Assembly: GCA_963978895.1 (NCBI GenBank)
Contig: OZ022242.1
Coordinates: 23,542,663-23,606,662, forward strand
Source: Erpobdella octoculata
Taxonomy: Eukaryota > Annelida > Clitellata > Hirudinida > Erpobdellidae
Length of the DNA stretch: 64,000 nt
Direction of reading: 5' to 3'
Numbering within the stretch: position 1 is the first letter of the stretch; each line of letters starts with the position of its first letter. A program made the translations under genes and the position numbers. Shown here in pieces: positions 29,206-39,498 of the stretch. The notes beneath the pieces were generated by a model. The model saw only the letters and a program-made list of their open reading frames with translations. It searched no databases and was not told where the DNA came from.

Positions 29206-30232
29206 ATTGTGGAGGTGTCGACAAATTTACTGTCTCAGATTGTGGAACAAATGGACGTGGATAGGTGGAACTGTTTTTACAGAGAATTGTTAAATCAAGG
29301 TGAGAGTGTCCTTGTAGTCTTGTGTTTCCGTGTCATTGGCTTGAGTTTTGGCAATGCTGGTTAGGTCAGGATGTTCAAGTTGTAATGCATTAACCGGTCT
29401 GGAGAATGTATCAGCAACTACATTCTCTGCTCCTTTGATGTAATGCATCTCAGTTATATATTCTGAGATGATGGAGAGACGACGCTGTTGTGTGTGTGTC
29501 TTTTGGTCCCTGTCGGATAGAAAAGCTTGGCAGAGAGGTCTGTGGTCTGTGAAGAGGTAAATTTTTCTCCCTTCGATGATATGTTTGAAGTGGAGGACGG
29601 CTGAATGTGCAACCAGAAGTTTTCTGTCAAACGCTGAGTATGCGACTTCTGTTTTTGATAGACGCTTGAAATAAAAAGCAATGGGTTGCGGCTGGCCCGT
29701 GATGAAGAGCAGCACCCATGGCTATCGACTAATGCATCAGTCACTAGATGGTACAGGTTGCTTGATGCGAGATTATGTTCTTCCAGTCGTTGAAAGACAA
29801 CTTTAAGGCGTTCTAGATGTTCTTGATCACTTTCAGAAGCAATCAAAATGTCACCAACATATACACATACAAATGGCAAATCCTGAAATATCGTGTTCAT
29901 GAACCTCTGGAACGTCTGAGTTGCATTTCGAAGACCAAATGGCATGCGAATGAACTCAACCAGACCAAAGGGAGTTGTGACGGCCGTCTTCGGGATGTCA
30001 TCAGGATGAATTGGAATATTATGGTATGATTTGACTAAGTCGAGCTTACTAAATATTGATTTCCCGCTAAGCCGACTGGTTACATCTGAAATTTTGGGAA
30101 GAGGGTACCTGTCAGGCTTAGTGATGCTGTTGAGCTTGCGGTAGTTCCCACAGGGCCGCCATTGACTGTTTTTCTTGGGGACCATGTGCAACGGACTAGC
30201 ATTGTAGCAGGCTGCAGAATGATATCAATAGA

Positions 30233-30982
30233 GTGGTGGAGTGGTTCAATAGATGGCAGATGCAGGTGAATATTGGAAAATGCTGTCTTCTCCATGTTGG
30301 GGGGAAGCATTTCATAAATAAATATCATTTGATAGATTTAGATGGCACCACGTGTGAGATACCAACAATTGAATCAGTCTCGGATCTCGGTATTATTATG
30401 GATTCAAAACTGCAATTCAAAGAACATATTTTATCTCGGGTAAAGAAAGCCAACATAATGCTGGGCATAATAGCAAGAAATTTTAGAAAATTGTCAGATG
30501 AAGCCTTTATTACTCTATATAAAGCCTTGGTGAGGTCCCAGCTAGAATATGGAGTACAAGTGTGGAACCCATATAGGCAAGGATTGATCGATGCAGTAGA
30601 AAGGGTGCAGAGAAGGGCGACTAAACTGCGGCCATCCTGTGTGGGAATGCCATACGAAATGAGATTGAGAAAATTAAAGCTTCCGACATTGAAATATAGA
30701 AGAATCAGGGCGGATTTGATTTTATTATTCGATTTGTTGGCTGGAGATCTAAGGAGCTTGGTTTGTCCGTCCCTGACCTTCTGTACGTATGAAAGAACCA
30801 GAGGCCACGATAGAAAGCTGGTGACATCAGGTGCACACAAAGACTGCAGGAAGTATTTCTTTGGTAATAGAGTTATTCAGGAGTGGAATAGATTGCCACA
30901 GTCGGTCGTGTCAGCTGGAGATAAATATACTTTTAGGATATTATTAGATGCTTTTTGGGGTGAAAAGGTTTATGAGTTGTGA
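30233..30982 (+). pseudogene. LINE reverse transcriptase C-terminal fragment
   Basis: The frame reads VEWFNRWQMQVNIGKCCLLH (thumb entry), VSDLGIIMDSKLQFKEHI, LYKALVRSQLEYGVQVWNPY and VERVQRRATKL, followed by NRVIQEWNRLPQSVVSAGDK. This run is diagnostic of the C-terminal RT region of CR1/jockey-group non-LTR retrotransposons. The palm with its catalytic aspartates is lost by 5' truncation. Confidence 0.9.
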
Positions 30983-30989
30983 AGACGGG

Positions 30990-31510
30990 GGTTTTAGATG
31001 TGTTTTATGTTTAGTTTTTGATCTGCCTCTAATTGCGTGACATTTTGCAATGTTTTTGGTTTGCTTTGAGGTCGTGTTGGGTTTTAGATAGGTTTTCTGT
31101 TTAATTGACACTATGTTTTCGGTTTGCATGTGATGTCGTGCTGGTTTTCTGATTACTTTTGAATTGATTCATTCATTGGTGGTGTTGACAGTTTTCTTTT
31201 TTTTCGGTTCATTTGTGGGGTCCTGTTGTACTTTTTTTTTCTGTTCGTGCGGTTTTTTTTTTATATTATTATGTTTTATGTTTAGTTTTTGATCTGACTC
31301 CATATGTGCGACATTTTACTGTTTTTGGTTCGCTTGAGAGTTCGCGTTGAGTTTTAGATATGTTTTCTGTTTAATTGTCATTATGTTTTCGGTTTGCTTG
31401 TGATGTCGTGCTGATTTTGGACATGTTTTCTGATTACTTTTGAATTGATTCATTGGTGGTGTTGACATTTTTCTTTGTTTCCGGTTCGTTTGTGGGGTCG
31501 TGTTGTGCTT
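30990..31510 (+). repeat. ~270-bp duplication inside the LINE 3' UTR
   Basis: Two diverged direct copies start GTGTTTTATGTTTAGTTTTTG and ATGTTTTATGTTTAGTTTTTG (about 30998 and 31270), each followed by ACATTTT, a TTTTCTGTTTAATTG segment and GGTGTTGACA. Confidence 0.7.
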
Positions 31511-31932
31511 TTTTTCTGTTCGTGTGGTTTTTTTGTTTGTAATTCGGCAAGGAGTTATTTAACTCGTGTTGACAACATAATAAATAAATAAATAAATATG
31601 GACTGTTGGAATGTCGAATTATCCCAGCTTTTAGCAGAGTGGCGAATTCGGATTTAGCAGCCTTGTATCTGTCCGGTGGGAGATGTCGAAATCGCGAGAA
31701 GATAGGTTGACTGGATGTCAATTCGATGGTATGATGTGTGGATGGTGAGGTCACTGAAGTTTCATCTAGCTGCCAAGGACCAACAAAAGCTGTGTGACGA
31801 TCAATGAGAGATTTGATGTTGGGAGGGATGTTGAGCGGACACTCAAAAACTGGCGCAATCGTTTTTGCAGCTGTGGCCACCAAAGTTGTTGAGAACATAG
31901 TACTGGAATCCAGAAGTTGGCGGTTGCAACAG

Positions 31933-32172
31933 TCAACAAGCAGACGATGATGGCTGAAGAAACTTGCACCCAGTATTGGCTGTGTGGTGGTAGCTACAAC
32001 AAATGTCCCTCCGAAGGTCTCGACTGCTCAGGGTTAGTGTGACTTCACCATAAACTTCCAGGGGTTTCCCATTGGCTGTGATCAACTTGATGCAGGTCTC
32101 TCGTATGTATACTGGAATGTTGGACAGAAACGATGGAGGAATGATGGAAACGGCAGAACCAGTGTCTACCAA
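31933..32172 (-). pseudogene. Gypsy aspartic protease region
   Basis: The frame holds the retropepsin active-site motif VDTGSAVSIIP and, about 30 residues on, TANGKPLEVYGEVTL, typical of the flap/second strand region. It sits between the Gag and RT regions and is separated from both by frame changes. Confidence 0.8.
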
Positions 32173-32289
32173 AAATGAAAACTTGTTTAATTTTTTTTAG
32201 AAAAGAGCGTCACAAAATGTAGGGGCACCTTCGATAGTCGCAACCGAAGCGGCCCTATTCAGTTTTCCGACATCTGCTTTCTAGATTGT

Positions 32290-32895
32290 CTGGCCATAAG
32301 CACCATGACCGACAAGATTTTGCTTCTGGGCCAAAATAAATGTGGGCTCGACATACCTTTGGTCACTGGCCGAGCGAAAATGGCTCCAGTGTTGTTTTGG
32401 TGTCAGATATTCTTCTTATGGCATCAACGTCCAATGCGGCCTCCTGTATCACCTGTGTCTGTTGTGTTGGTGTAATGGTGATCAACTCGTCGGCTAACCT
32501 TCCGACCTCTTCTAGGGACGAAGTTTTCTGTGCTGCTAAAATGAGGGCAATGTTTGCTGAGCTAACTTCTTCATGGTCCGTAAATGCTGCGAAGGCCTGC
32601 CTGTCAGAAGATGGTTTTGAAAAAATTGGTCAACAAGTTCGGTCTGGTTGGGTGTCGTTTGTTCAAGGACTTCTACTTTCAGTTTGTTGTAGTCAATTGC
32701 TTCGACGGTATCATCATTCAGGCACATAACTAAGGACTCTGGTAGAGCTGCCAATGCGTGGAAAAATTTGGTCAAGTTCATCGTAATGTTTGAGAGAGCG
32801 AACTGAGCTTCCATGATCTTGAACCACGCCGATGCCTCGGCTGCGTTGAAAACAATAGGCTTTATGGATATAGATGCAGCTTGTGATGTTTCCAT
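32290..32895 (-). pseudogene. Gypsy Gag with CHCC-type finger
   Basis: Translation from the ATG at 32895 gives METSQAASISIKPIVFNAAE, AWFKIMEAQFALSNI and later helical capsid-like segments to 32536. Then, in another frame (about 32390-32300), it gives CRAHIYFGPEAKSCRSWC. The C-X2-H-X3-FG-X3-A-X2-C-X2-C layout is the unusual finger of CsRn1/Kabuki-group gypsy elements. Frameshifted. Confidence 0.75.
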
Positions 32896-32900
32896 TGTTT

Positions 32901-32915
32901 TTGTCGGGTTCACCA
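32901..32915 (-). other. Primer-binding site, tRNA-Trp type
   Basis: On the minus strand TGGTGAACCCGACAA begins one base after the 5' LTR. It matches CCA plus the acceptor end of animal tRNA-Trp with one mismatch as I recall it, in line with CsRn1-group elements. Confidence 0.65.
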
Positions 32916-32916
32916 A

Positions 32917-33096
32917 TGAAGTATGTGACTTCTTGTATGAACGTTTATTCAGCCAGACACGAGACACGACCAGTACGATGACCATCCAAAAAGAACAAAA
33001 GACCGAGAAAACGAAACTACACCAAACTCGTGTCCATACAAAGATAATAAATTGATATATAATTAAATAGATAATTATTTAATTATCTACACTACA
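32917..33096 (-). repeat. 5' LTR of the gypsy element
   Basis: 180-bp repeat, TG...CA on the minus strand, partner of 25872-26046. Confidence 0.9.
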
Positions 33097-33110
33097 CCTC
33101 TTTTTCTACA

Positions 33111-33620
33111 ATGCTTTTATATACTCGTCGTCTCTGTTTGTCTGTTTCTCTGTCTGTTTCAAATTTGCAATCAATTTTTGAGTCACTTCCTGATGATAGA
33201 TTTTTTTAAAATCTTGCATACATGCTCAAAATAGAAGACAATGCAATATTCAATTATTAGTTTTACAATAAGTCAATTAATTTAGTTAATTTTAATTAAT
33301 TTCATTTTTATATGGGAAGAAAAAATTATAATTATTATAATTATTATAAATTATTATAAATAATATAAATTATAAATTATAAATTATAAATTATTATAAA
33401 TTATTATAAATTATTATAAATTATTATAAATTATTATAAATTATTATAAATTATTATAAATTATTATAAAATTATAAATAATTATAATTAAATAATTATA
33501 ATTATAAGAAAAAATTGATTGCAAAATTTGTGTTTTAATTACATATAAAAGCATTGGGTTTTAAAAATTCGTTTTTAATTTACTTGTTTCTTTTTTTTTT
33601 TTGAACCAATGTCAACACAA
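33111..33620. repeat. ~490-bp dispersed repeat with satellite core
   Basis: Inverted copy of 4518-5008. The flanks are GCTTTTATATACTCGTCGTC with a GTCTGTTTCTCTGTCTG run on the left and AATTCGTTTTTAATTTACTTG on the right. The core (33317-33490) is a decamer array ATTATAAATT with about 12 units. Downstream (33600-33720) it continues into sequence related to 800-870. Confidence 0.75.
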
Positions 33621-33921
33621 AACATCTTTTTTCCATCGTGCTATGGAGTTAGGTCATCAGACACTATAAAGCTGAGAATGACTTTTTAGTTGCAGTATTA
33701 AATACTACTAACCTACTGAGAGTTGACTGTGACTTTTTAATCAAATATGTACCTAATATGAAAATGCTTTTAATTTTTATACCAAAGCAGCTAAGTTTTT
33801 AGCAATTTACTATTTTTTCTTTCCGGTAGTAACATACCAGCAGGATTTTTAAAAACTCCTAACTCGCAAACAAATCCGACTAATTTCTTTCCTGGTCCCA
33901 CTCACTGATCTCTATAATATA
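33621..33921. other. Gene-free AT-rich stretch
   Basis: Repeat-derived sequence (GTTAGGTCATCAGACACT shared with about 812-830) and otherwise nothing I can identify. Confidence 0.4.
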
Positions 33922-34203
<282 letters not shown>

Positions 34204-34565
34204 CAGTGGTCCCATTCCACTGCGTCCGTTTTGTAGCCAACGACCTCTTTCAGGTTACAGATACCTGCTCTTTTAACTTACTTAATTATTTTATTTTCAT
34301 TTTGTTGCATACAAATTAATTTTTATTTCTGAAGTTAAACAGTAACAGCGATCTGTGATATATTAAATAAGATCTAATAAAATACTGAAATCACCAAGTA
34401 AGCTTGAAAATAAAATTGAAATATATATAAATAATTTTTTATAAATAACTCGTTAGTTTTTGTCTTTTTGTAGTGATTAAAAAGTTTTAATTTTTTATCA
34501 TTCACCATCTTCTGTTAATTATTACCATCTTTATTTTTCGTTTGCTTGTTTACCTCTGCACAGAT

Positions 34566-36448
34566 ATGGCGGCTGCTGCTAGAAAGTTTGTTGGTCGCGT
34601 TCCTGAGCTGGTAAAAGGTGCTTTTAGAGTTGTTTTCTTAACTTTTTTTTACAAATTATTATTATGTATAAAAAATTAGTTATTAACATGAAGGCATACA
34701 GTTTATGGAGTTAGTGGTCACTTGTATGACCTTCACGATTTCTTGAAAATATGTTTTAGCTTAGCTGCGTTTTTACGTTATAACTATTACCAAGGTAGTG
34801 GGCGCCGTTAGCCGGGACAATAAGCGGTAAAATTGCCACTGAGCCGGCGCTTTTGCCAAAACAATTAATTCTTCGTTCAATTGATAAAGATGTACATATT
34901 TTCTAAAGGGTTAGGTTAGGGTAGCTCCAGGAAGTTAGCAACGCTTCGGGCAACGATTTTCGGCAATTATTATTTGTCACTAGGAAAGTGTAAAATGTAA
35001 TTAGATATTTGAGTTCTACGTTAAATTTGCTATAAGAATACATTTGTTTAGAGAGGCGGATAATTTTATTATTTTTTTGATTAATTTTTTTCTGATTGGC
35101 TGTGTCGGTAACATATTTGTACGGTCAAGTCGTGGAAGGCATTTTTCACAAAGTGTCAATGAATATTTTAAAATTATTTTTGCACTGTTCAATCAAGCTT
35201 ATATTTCTCTACAAGAAAACAGTTGTTTGAAGGGGCGGACAATTTTAGTTTATTTTTTGTTTAATTAATTTGTTGCGATTCGGATCGATTGAAAGCGGAA
35301 GCATTTTTGTAAATGACGTTTATTATTATTTGTCACTAGGAAAGTGTAAAATGTAATTAGATATTTGAATTCTACGTTAAATTTTCTATAAGAATACATT
35401 TGTGTTATTTTTTGTTTAATTAATTTGTTGCGATTCGGATCGATTGAAAGCGGAAGCATTTCTGTAAATGACGTTTATTATTATTTGTCACTAGGAAAGT
35501 GTAAAATGTAATTAGATATTTGAATTCTACGTTAAATTTTCTATAAGAATACATTTGTTTGAAGGGGCGAATAATTTTATTTATTTTTTGATTAATTTGT
35601 TTCTGATTGGCTGTGTCGGTAACATATTTGTAAGGTCAAGTCGTGGAAAGCATTTTTCACAAAGTGTCAATAAATATTTCAAAATAGTTTTTAAACTGTT
35701 TAATCAAGCTGATATTTCTCTAAAAGAAAACATTTGTTTGAAAAGGCGGACAATTTTAGTTTATTTTTTATTCAATTAATTTGTGGCGATTTGGAGTGAA
35801 AATAGACATCGTTTCCCGCTTCGTTGCTAACTTCATTCACCTGGTTAGGGTTTAATTTTAATACGGGACTGCCGGCGCAGTAGCAATTTCACTGATTATT
35901 TCCACGGCAAACCCCCATTTTTACAGCTATTTGGCAGGTATTGTTTTATTATTAAGGATGATATTCAGCGGCATTACAGTACATCATCGTGTTTTGAGAT
36001 ATTAAAATTTATTTCAAGTTATAAAACTATAAATTGTATTACTTTCAGAGTCAAAACGAACATGTAATGTAATTTTTTGAATATATTTTCAGCCACTCAA
36101 ACGGCTGTGCAGCCACGTCTTAATTTGTTCTGGAAATATGCCAAAGTTGAATTGAAACCTCCTTCACCGTCAGAGTGGCCACAAATCGCCAAGGGTTTCG
36201 AGAACCTTATTTCTGCGGCAAAAAATCAAAAATGGAAGGAGCTTACAGTTAAGGTAGTTTGTCATATTTTCATTCTGAAAGAAAATTTAGAATAAAATAA
36301 AGTTTTTCTGTTTTACTAGGAGGTGTTTCTCAATGCAGTTGTTGGAGCTGAAATTGCCTGCTGGTTTTTCGTAGGAGAATGTATTGGTAAGGGCACTCTA
36401 GTTGGCTACCAAATTCCAGGAGCAGTTGACTTTGGAGTTCATATGTAG
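34566..36448 (+). CDS. ATP5MG: Mitochondrial ATP synthase subunit g
   Basis: Three exons (34566-34617, 36093-36253, 36320-36448) total 342 nt, giving 113 aa. The order matches subunit g: a basic N-terminus MAAAARKFVGRVPELVKATQ, the core NLFWKYAKVELKPPSPSEWP, WKELTVKE at the exon 2-3 junction, and one membrane helix near residues 75-93 containing AVVGAEIACWFFVGECIGKG. The GECIG there is a GxxxG helix-packing motif; in this family it helps pack subunits e and g and the dimer interface of F1Fo-ATP synthase in the inner mitochondrial membrane. The C-terminus is about ten residues longer than in mammals. Intron 1 carries a ~1.1-kb inverted-repeat element. Identification is firm. Confidence 0.95.
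34795..35930. mobile_element. Diverged TIR element in ATP5MG intron 1
   Basis: The left arm (about 34795-34965: GGTAAAATTGCCACTGAGCC, GGGTTAGGTTAGGG, AGTTAGCAACGCTTCGGGC) recurs inverted at about 35795-35930 (GGCGCAGTAGCAATTTCACTG, CGCTTCGTTGCTAACTTC). Between the arms a ~90-bp block (CACTAGGAAAGTGTAAAATG) occurs three times and a ~225-bp block twice (35040-35270, 35550-35780). Exact ends and target duplication are not resolved, and there is no transposase. Confidence 0.55.
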
Positions 36449-36969
36449 TAAAGGAACTCAAAGCATTTTCTTTAAATAATAATTTTTAATTGGACTTCTT
36501 TTTTGTGTTACATTGCTGGTTTCATGAAGCATTATAAAAGCTTTAATATGTCTAGCTTTCTTCAAAGAAAACATCAATTAGAAAAGTTTCAGCATTTAAA
36601 AATGAAAAACTTTTTTCTAATTTCAAGTTGAGCTTTTGAGCAGTTCTGTACTTGGTCTTCTAATCGTGCTACAGCATTCAACTAGTGAAGATAATGTTTG
36701 TCTGGGAAAATTTGAAATTAATATTTTTATTAATTTATGGAGAGTTTAGCATTTCATAACGTTATATAACTTATGTGTGCATATTTATTTTATAAGCAAC
36801 AAATATTGTGGGATAATGGCTGTAATGTCTGAAAGCGGTGGCAAGACAAAATGTCCCCATTTAAAATATTTTGGTACATTTTGACTAAAAATCTTTTAAC
36901 AACACAATTTTAGCTAAATTTGACAATGTCATTAAAAAATTGTTTGAGACCCATCACAGTTGAATTATG
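36449..36969. other. ATP5MG 3' flank
   Basis: Probable 3' UTR followed by AT-rich DNA. I see no certain polyadenylation signal and no coding exon. Confidence 0.4.
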
Positions 36970-37210
36970 ATCTATAGTGCCTGCACTATAAAAACCCACT
37001 CTACCTCAGCCTGGATCTTCAACCGACCAGCTCCGTCGCCGGTCATAGACGACTCTTATCTTTGTCTTCAGGATGTCTCATCGTGCCAGCTTCAGAGTTG
37101 TTGGCGCCAAGACATGGAACGATCTTCTGTTGGCAATAAAGCTTGCAACATCCAAATGGCACCCAAGGACACATGTCTAACTGCCCCCCCCCCAGCTTTG
37201 CCTCTATAAC
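36970..37210 (+). mobile_element. CR1/L2-like LINE 3' fragment
   Basis: One frame reads SHRASFRVVGAKTWNDLLLA, the AF-V-G-X-WN-LP-type block at the end of CR1/L2 reverse transcriptases. Only this last part is present. Confidence 0.5.
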
Positions 37211-37635
37211 TTATAATATATATTCCCCAAGTTTCAAATTTCCCCCAAACCAGTTGATAGTTATTAGATAAAGAGTAATCAAAATTAAAAAAAAATTAAT
37301 TTCAAACAGAGTTGTTGAAAAATTGTCAAAATATTATTAATAGCTCTTTGTTTCACAGTTAGATAAAAATGGGATGCCTCACTCAAGAATTTTATTATCA
37401 CAAACAGTTTAGTTCTTATAGCAGAGCTTCCACTGTTAAGTACAGCAATTCTAGCAAGTTTCCCAATGTTTTGAAAGAAAAAACTGCTAGATCAATTTTT
37501 TGAAGAATAATATCAGAACAATCAGTAGAGACCACAGATGAAATAAGGAAAATAATAACCAGCTATGAAACCACTGCATTCACAAAGAAATTAGGACTTA
37601 ATTTAGAGAAATATGGGAATCCAAAACTGTGTCAC

Positions 37636-38213
37636 ATGGGGCCATCCATATATTACATAAGCGATAAACTACAGATTTTGACCTTCCCTCTCCTGTTGCA
37701 AATCGTATATTTTCAGATACTCCTCCCCTATGCATACATAAAGGACTAAGATACATGCATACATAATCTAATTTTTGCATATATAGATAAATGACTGTGT
37801 ATGTTCTTTATGCATTGCTACACCTTTCATCAGATCGTAATAAAATTTTCACACAACCTTGAGAGTCAATAGAGGAAGGTTTTTGTGAAAAAATAATTGG
37901 TCGCAAAATGAGCGGGGCTGGAGATCGAGCGGAAACGGGAACTGGAGAATGAGCGGGTATGGAAAAGTGAGCGAGAAAGCGACTGGGAATGGGAGAGCAA
38001 AAGCGACCAGGAGAGTGAGAGTAATCGGGGAAGGAAACGGGAGCGAGAAAGAGAAACGCCGGCTACCCCGCTAGTATGTGATAAATCATTTTAATTTTTG
38101 CAAACATACGCATTTGTTGGAATACCCCCTCCTTCCCCAAACACAAAGTTAAATCATTCGTTCAGGACACACCCCCTACCCCTCGGTGCGTACGTAATAT
38201 GTGGATGACCACA
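37636..38213. mobile_element. GGCCATCCA-type MITE hosting a Helitron
   Basis: GGCCATCCATATATTACATA on the left and TACGTAATATGTGGATGACC on the right are inverted, each followed inward by C-rich CCCCTCC segments. A Helitron (37767-38074) sits inside. The target duplication is not clear. Confidence 0.6.
37767..38074 (+). mobile_element. Helitron (308 bp, complete)
   Basis: Starts TCTAATTTTTGC after an A and ends GCCGGCTACCCCGCTAG before a T. The family segment ATGCATTGCTACACCTTTCA, TTTTCACACAACCTTGAGAG and the GAGCGGGAACGGGA array are present. Confidence 0.8.
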
Positions 38214-39498
38214 CACCAGAAACCTACTTTTTAGACTCCTAAATTTAAAAAACGTTTATCAATAATCAATGCATTCCAATGGTAACAAATTTAATTATAG
38301 AAATATGCAATGCTTACAAATGAAGATACAAAACACAAATGCTACTTTTTGTTACAAAACAAAAGACTGAATACCATAGTCAAACAGGATACCAGAGCAA
38401 TAAGTTTTACCAAGCAGAAATATATACTAGCATGAATGTTGAAATTGTCAGAACAGTTTTCCTTTTAAATTAGAATGTTTGGAATAATTAAAAAATTTTT
38501 AAGTAAAAATGGCTCAAGTCACATGGTAAATACAGTAAAATGTTTACACTGCAAACACCTCAATTAGAAAGGCATGTTGTATCAGTTACTAAATTTTTTT
38601 ACATTTCTCCACATGATATTCTCTGGAAAAGTACATATTTGACAGATAATGATAGTGCACACAAAATCTGGTTTGTTCCAGTCATAACTCAGATGTAGCA
38701 GATTTAAGAAACAGAATTTATTGAGCTTGTTCAAATATTGATTGTTTTTTTTTAAATAATTTCTCATAAATCAGCAATAAAAATATTCGGAGCAGTTTTA
38801 GTTGTGGATGGCTACATTGGAGATGAAATAGACATGATGTAAATGCAACCAACAGAAGCAACTACACCTGTATAACTGAAATAAGTTGAAATTATCAACT
38901 AAATAAATTAAATTCCATTTAAAATAAATTAATTTATTCAAGCTCACAAATAGAAAATAAATAAAACACGTGAGCGATTGTCCACAACTTGCACAATCCA
39001 GATTCTAAAAGAATCAAAAACCTTCTGTCCAAGAAATTGACAAAAACTATAACACAATACAACAACAGATTCTCAATAAGAATAGAAACAGGAAAACAAT
39101 AAAAGTCATTTCCATGATAAGTAGATAGGATTAAAAGTTGGAAATGAAATTTAACATAAACATAAAGTTTTTTTTCGAAATACAAGAGAAACTGAAAATA
39201 AAAATATAGATCTGACACTGGTAAGATTTATACTTTGCAAAGTATTTTTACACAAAGTGAAGCAGTTGTTCATACTTTTTGACAATGATAAGGGTATTTC
39301 TATGTATAGAATGTACAACTTAAAGTTACAATCCAGTTCCTGAGTGAACAAGATTCAACAGTTATTTTGGCATATAATCAACATGACCACCTAAAATATC
39401 ACATCCTACCCAAGAACACAAATATTCAACCACCCTCATCTAATCATACCATCCTAATAAATTTGTAGAGGCATTTTATTGTTAGACATCATAACAAT
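38214..39498. other. ABHD17 3' flank, no exon seen
   Basis: AT-rich DNA downstream of the minus-strand ABHD17 stop codon at 39499. It probably contains the 3' UTR. Open frames here (38582-38767, 38934-39218, 39151-39351) have no recognisable motif. Confidence 0.4.

Larger units (their letters stand above)
30203..31597 (+). mobile_element. 5'-truncated CR1/jockey-type LINE in the gypsy RT
   Basis: It lies on the opposite strand to the gypsy element and splits its reverse transcriptase at a Tyr-Ala codon pair. It keeps the last ~250 codons of the LINE RT ORF, a ~600-bp 3' UTR and a TAAATAAATAAATA tail at 31580-31597. The flanks share at most two or three bases, so the target duplication is short. 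Confidence 0.85.
29290..31898 (-). pseudogene. Gypsy reverse transcriptase and RNase H (broken)
   Basis: The start of the RT domain lies at 31898-31600, is cut by a LINE, and resumes at 30191-29715 with [35 protein letters not shown] and [16 protein letters not shown]. The catalytic YVDD-type box reads YVGD, losing the first catalytic Asp. RNase H follows in another frame (29715-29290) with [11 protein letters not shown] and AENVVADTFSR. These order and motifs are diagnostic of Ty3/gypsy. Confidence 0.88.
25872..33096 (-). mobile_element. Ty3/gypsy retrotransposon, CsRn1-like, with two insertions
   Basis: LTRs at 25872-26046 and 32917-33096 begin TGTAGTG and end TACTTCA on the minus strand; the flanks share CCTC (25868-25871, 33097-33100), a 4-bp target duplication. 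A tRNA-Trp-like primer site, a Gag with a CHCC-type finger, protease, reverse transcriptase, RNase H and integrase follow in gypsy order. The LTRs differ by several substitutions and indels, so it is not recent. A hAT (26140-28094) and a LINE (30203-31597) interrupt it; without them it would be about 3.9 kb. Frameshifts and a changed catalytic residue make it dead. Confidence 0.92.

Noticed and set aside
30325..30840. 171-aa minus-strand ORF
   Set aside because: It is the antisense shadow of the LINE reverse transcriptase on the plus strand.
35044..35779. Two similar 74-aa ORFs as a duplicated gene pair
   Set aside because: The similarity comes from a DNA-level duplication inside an intronic inverted-repeat element. 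The frames lack any domain.
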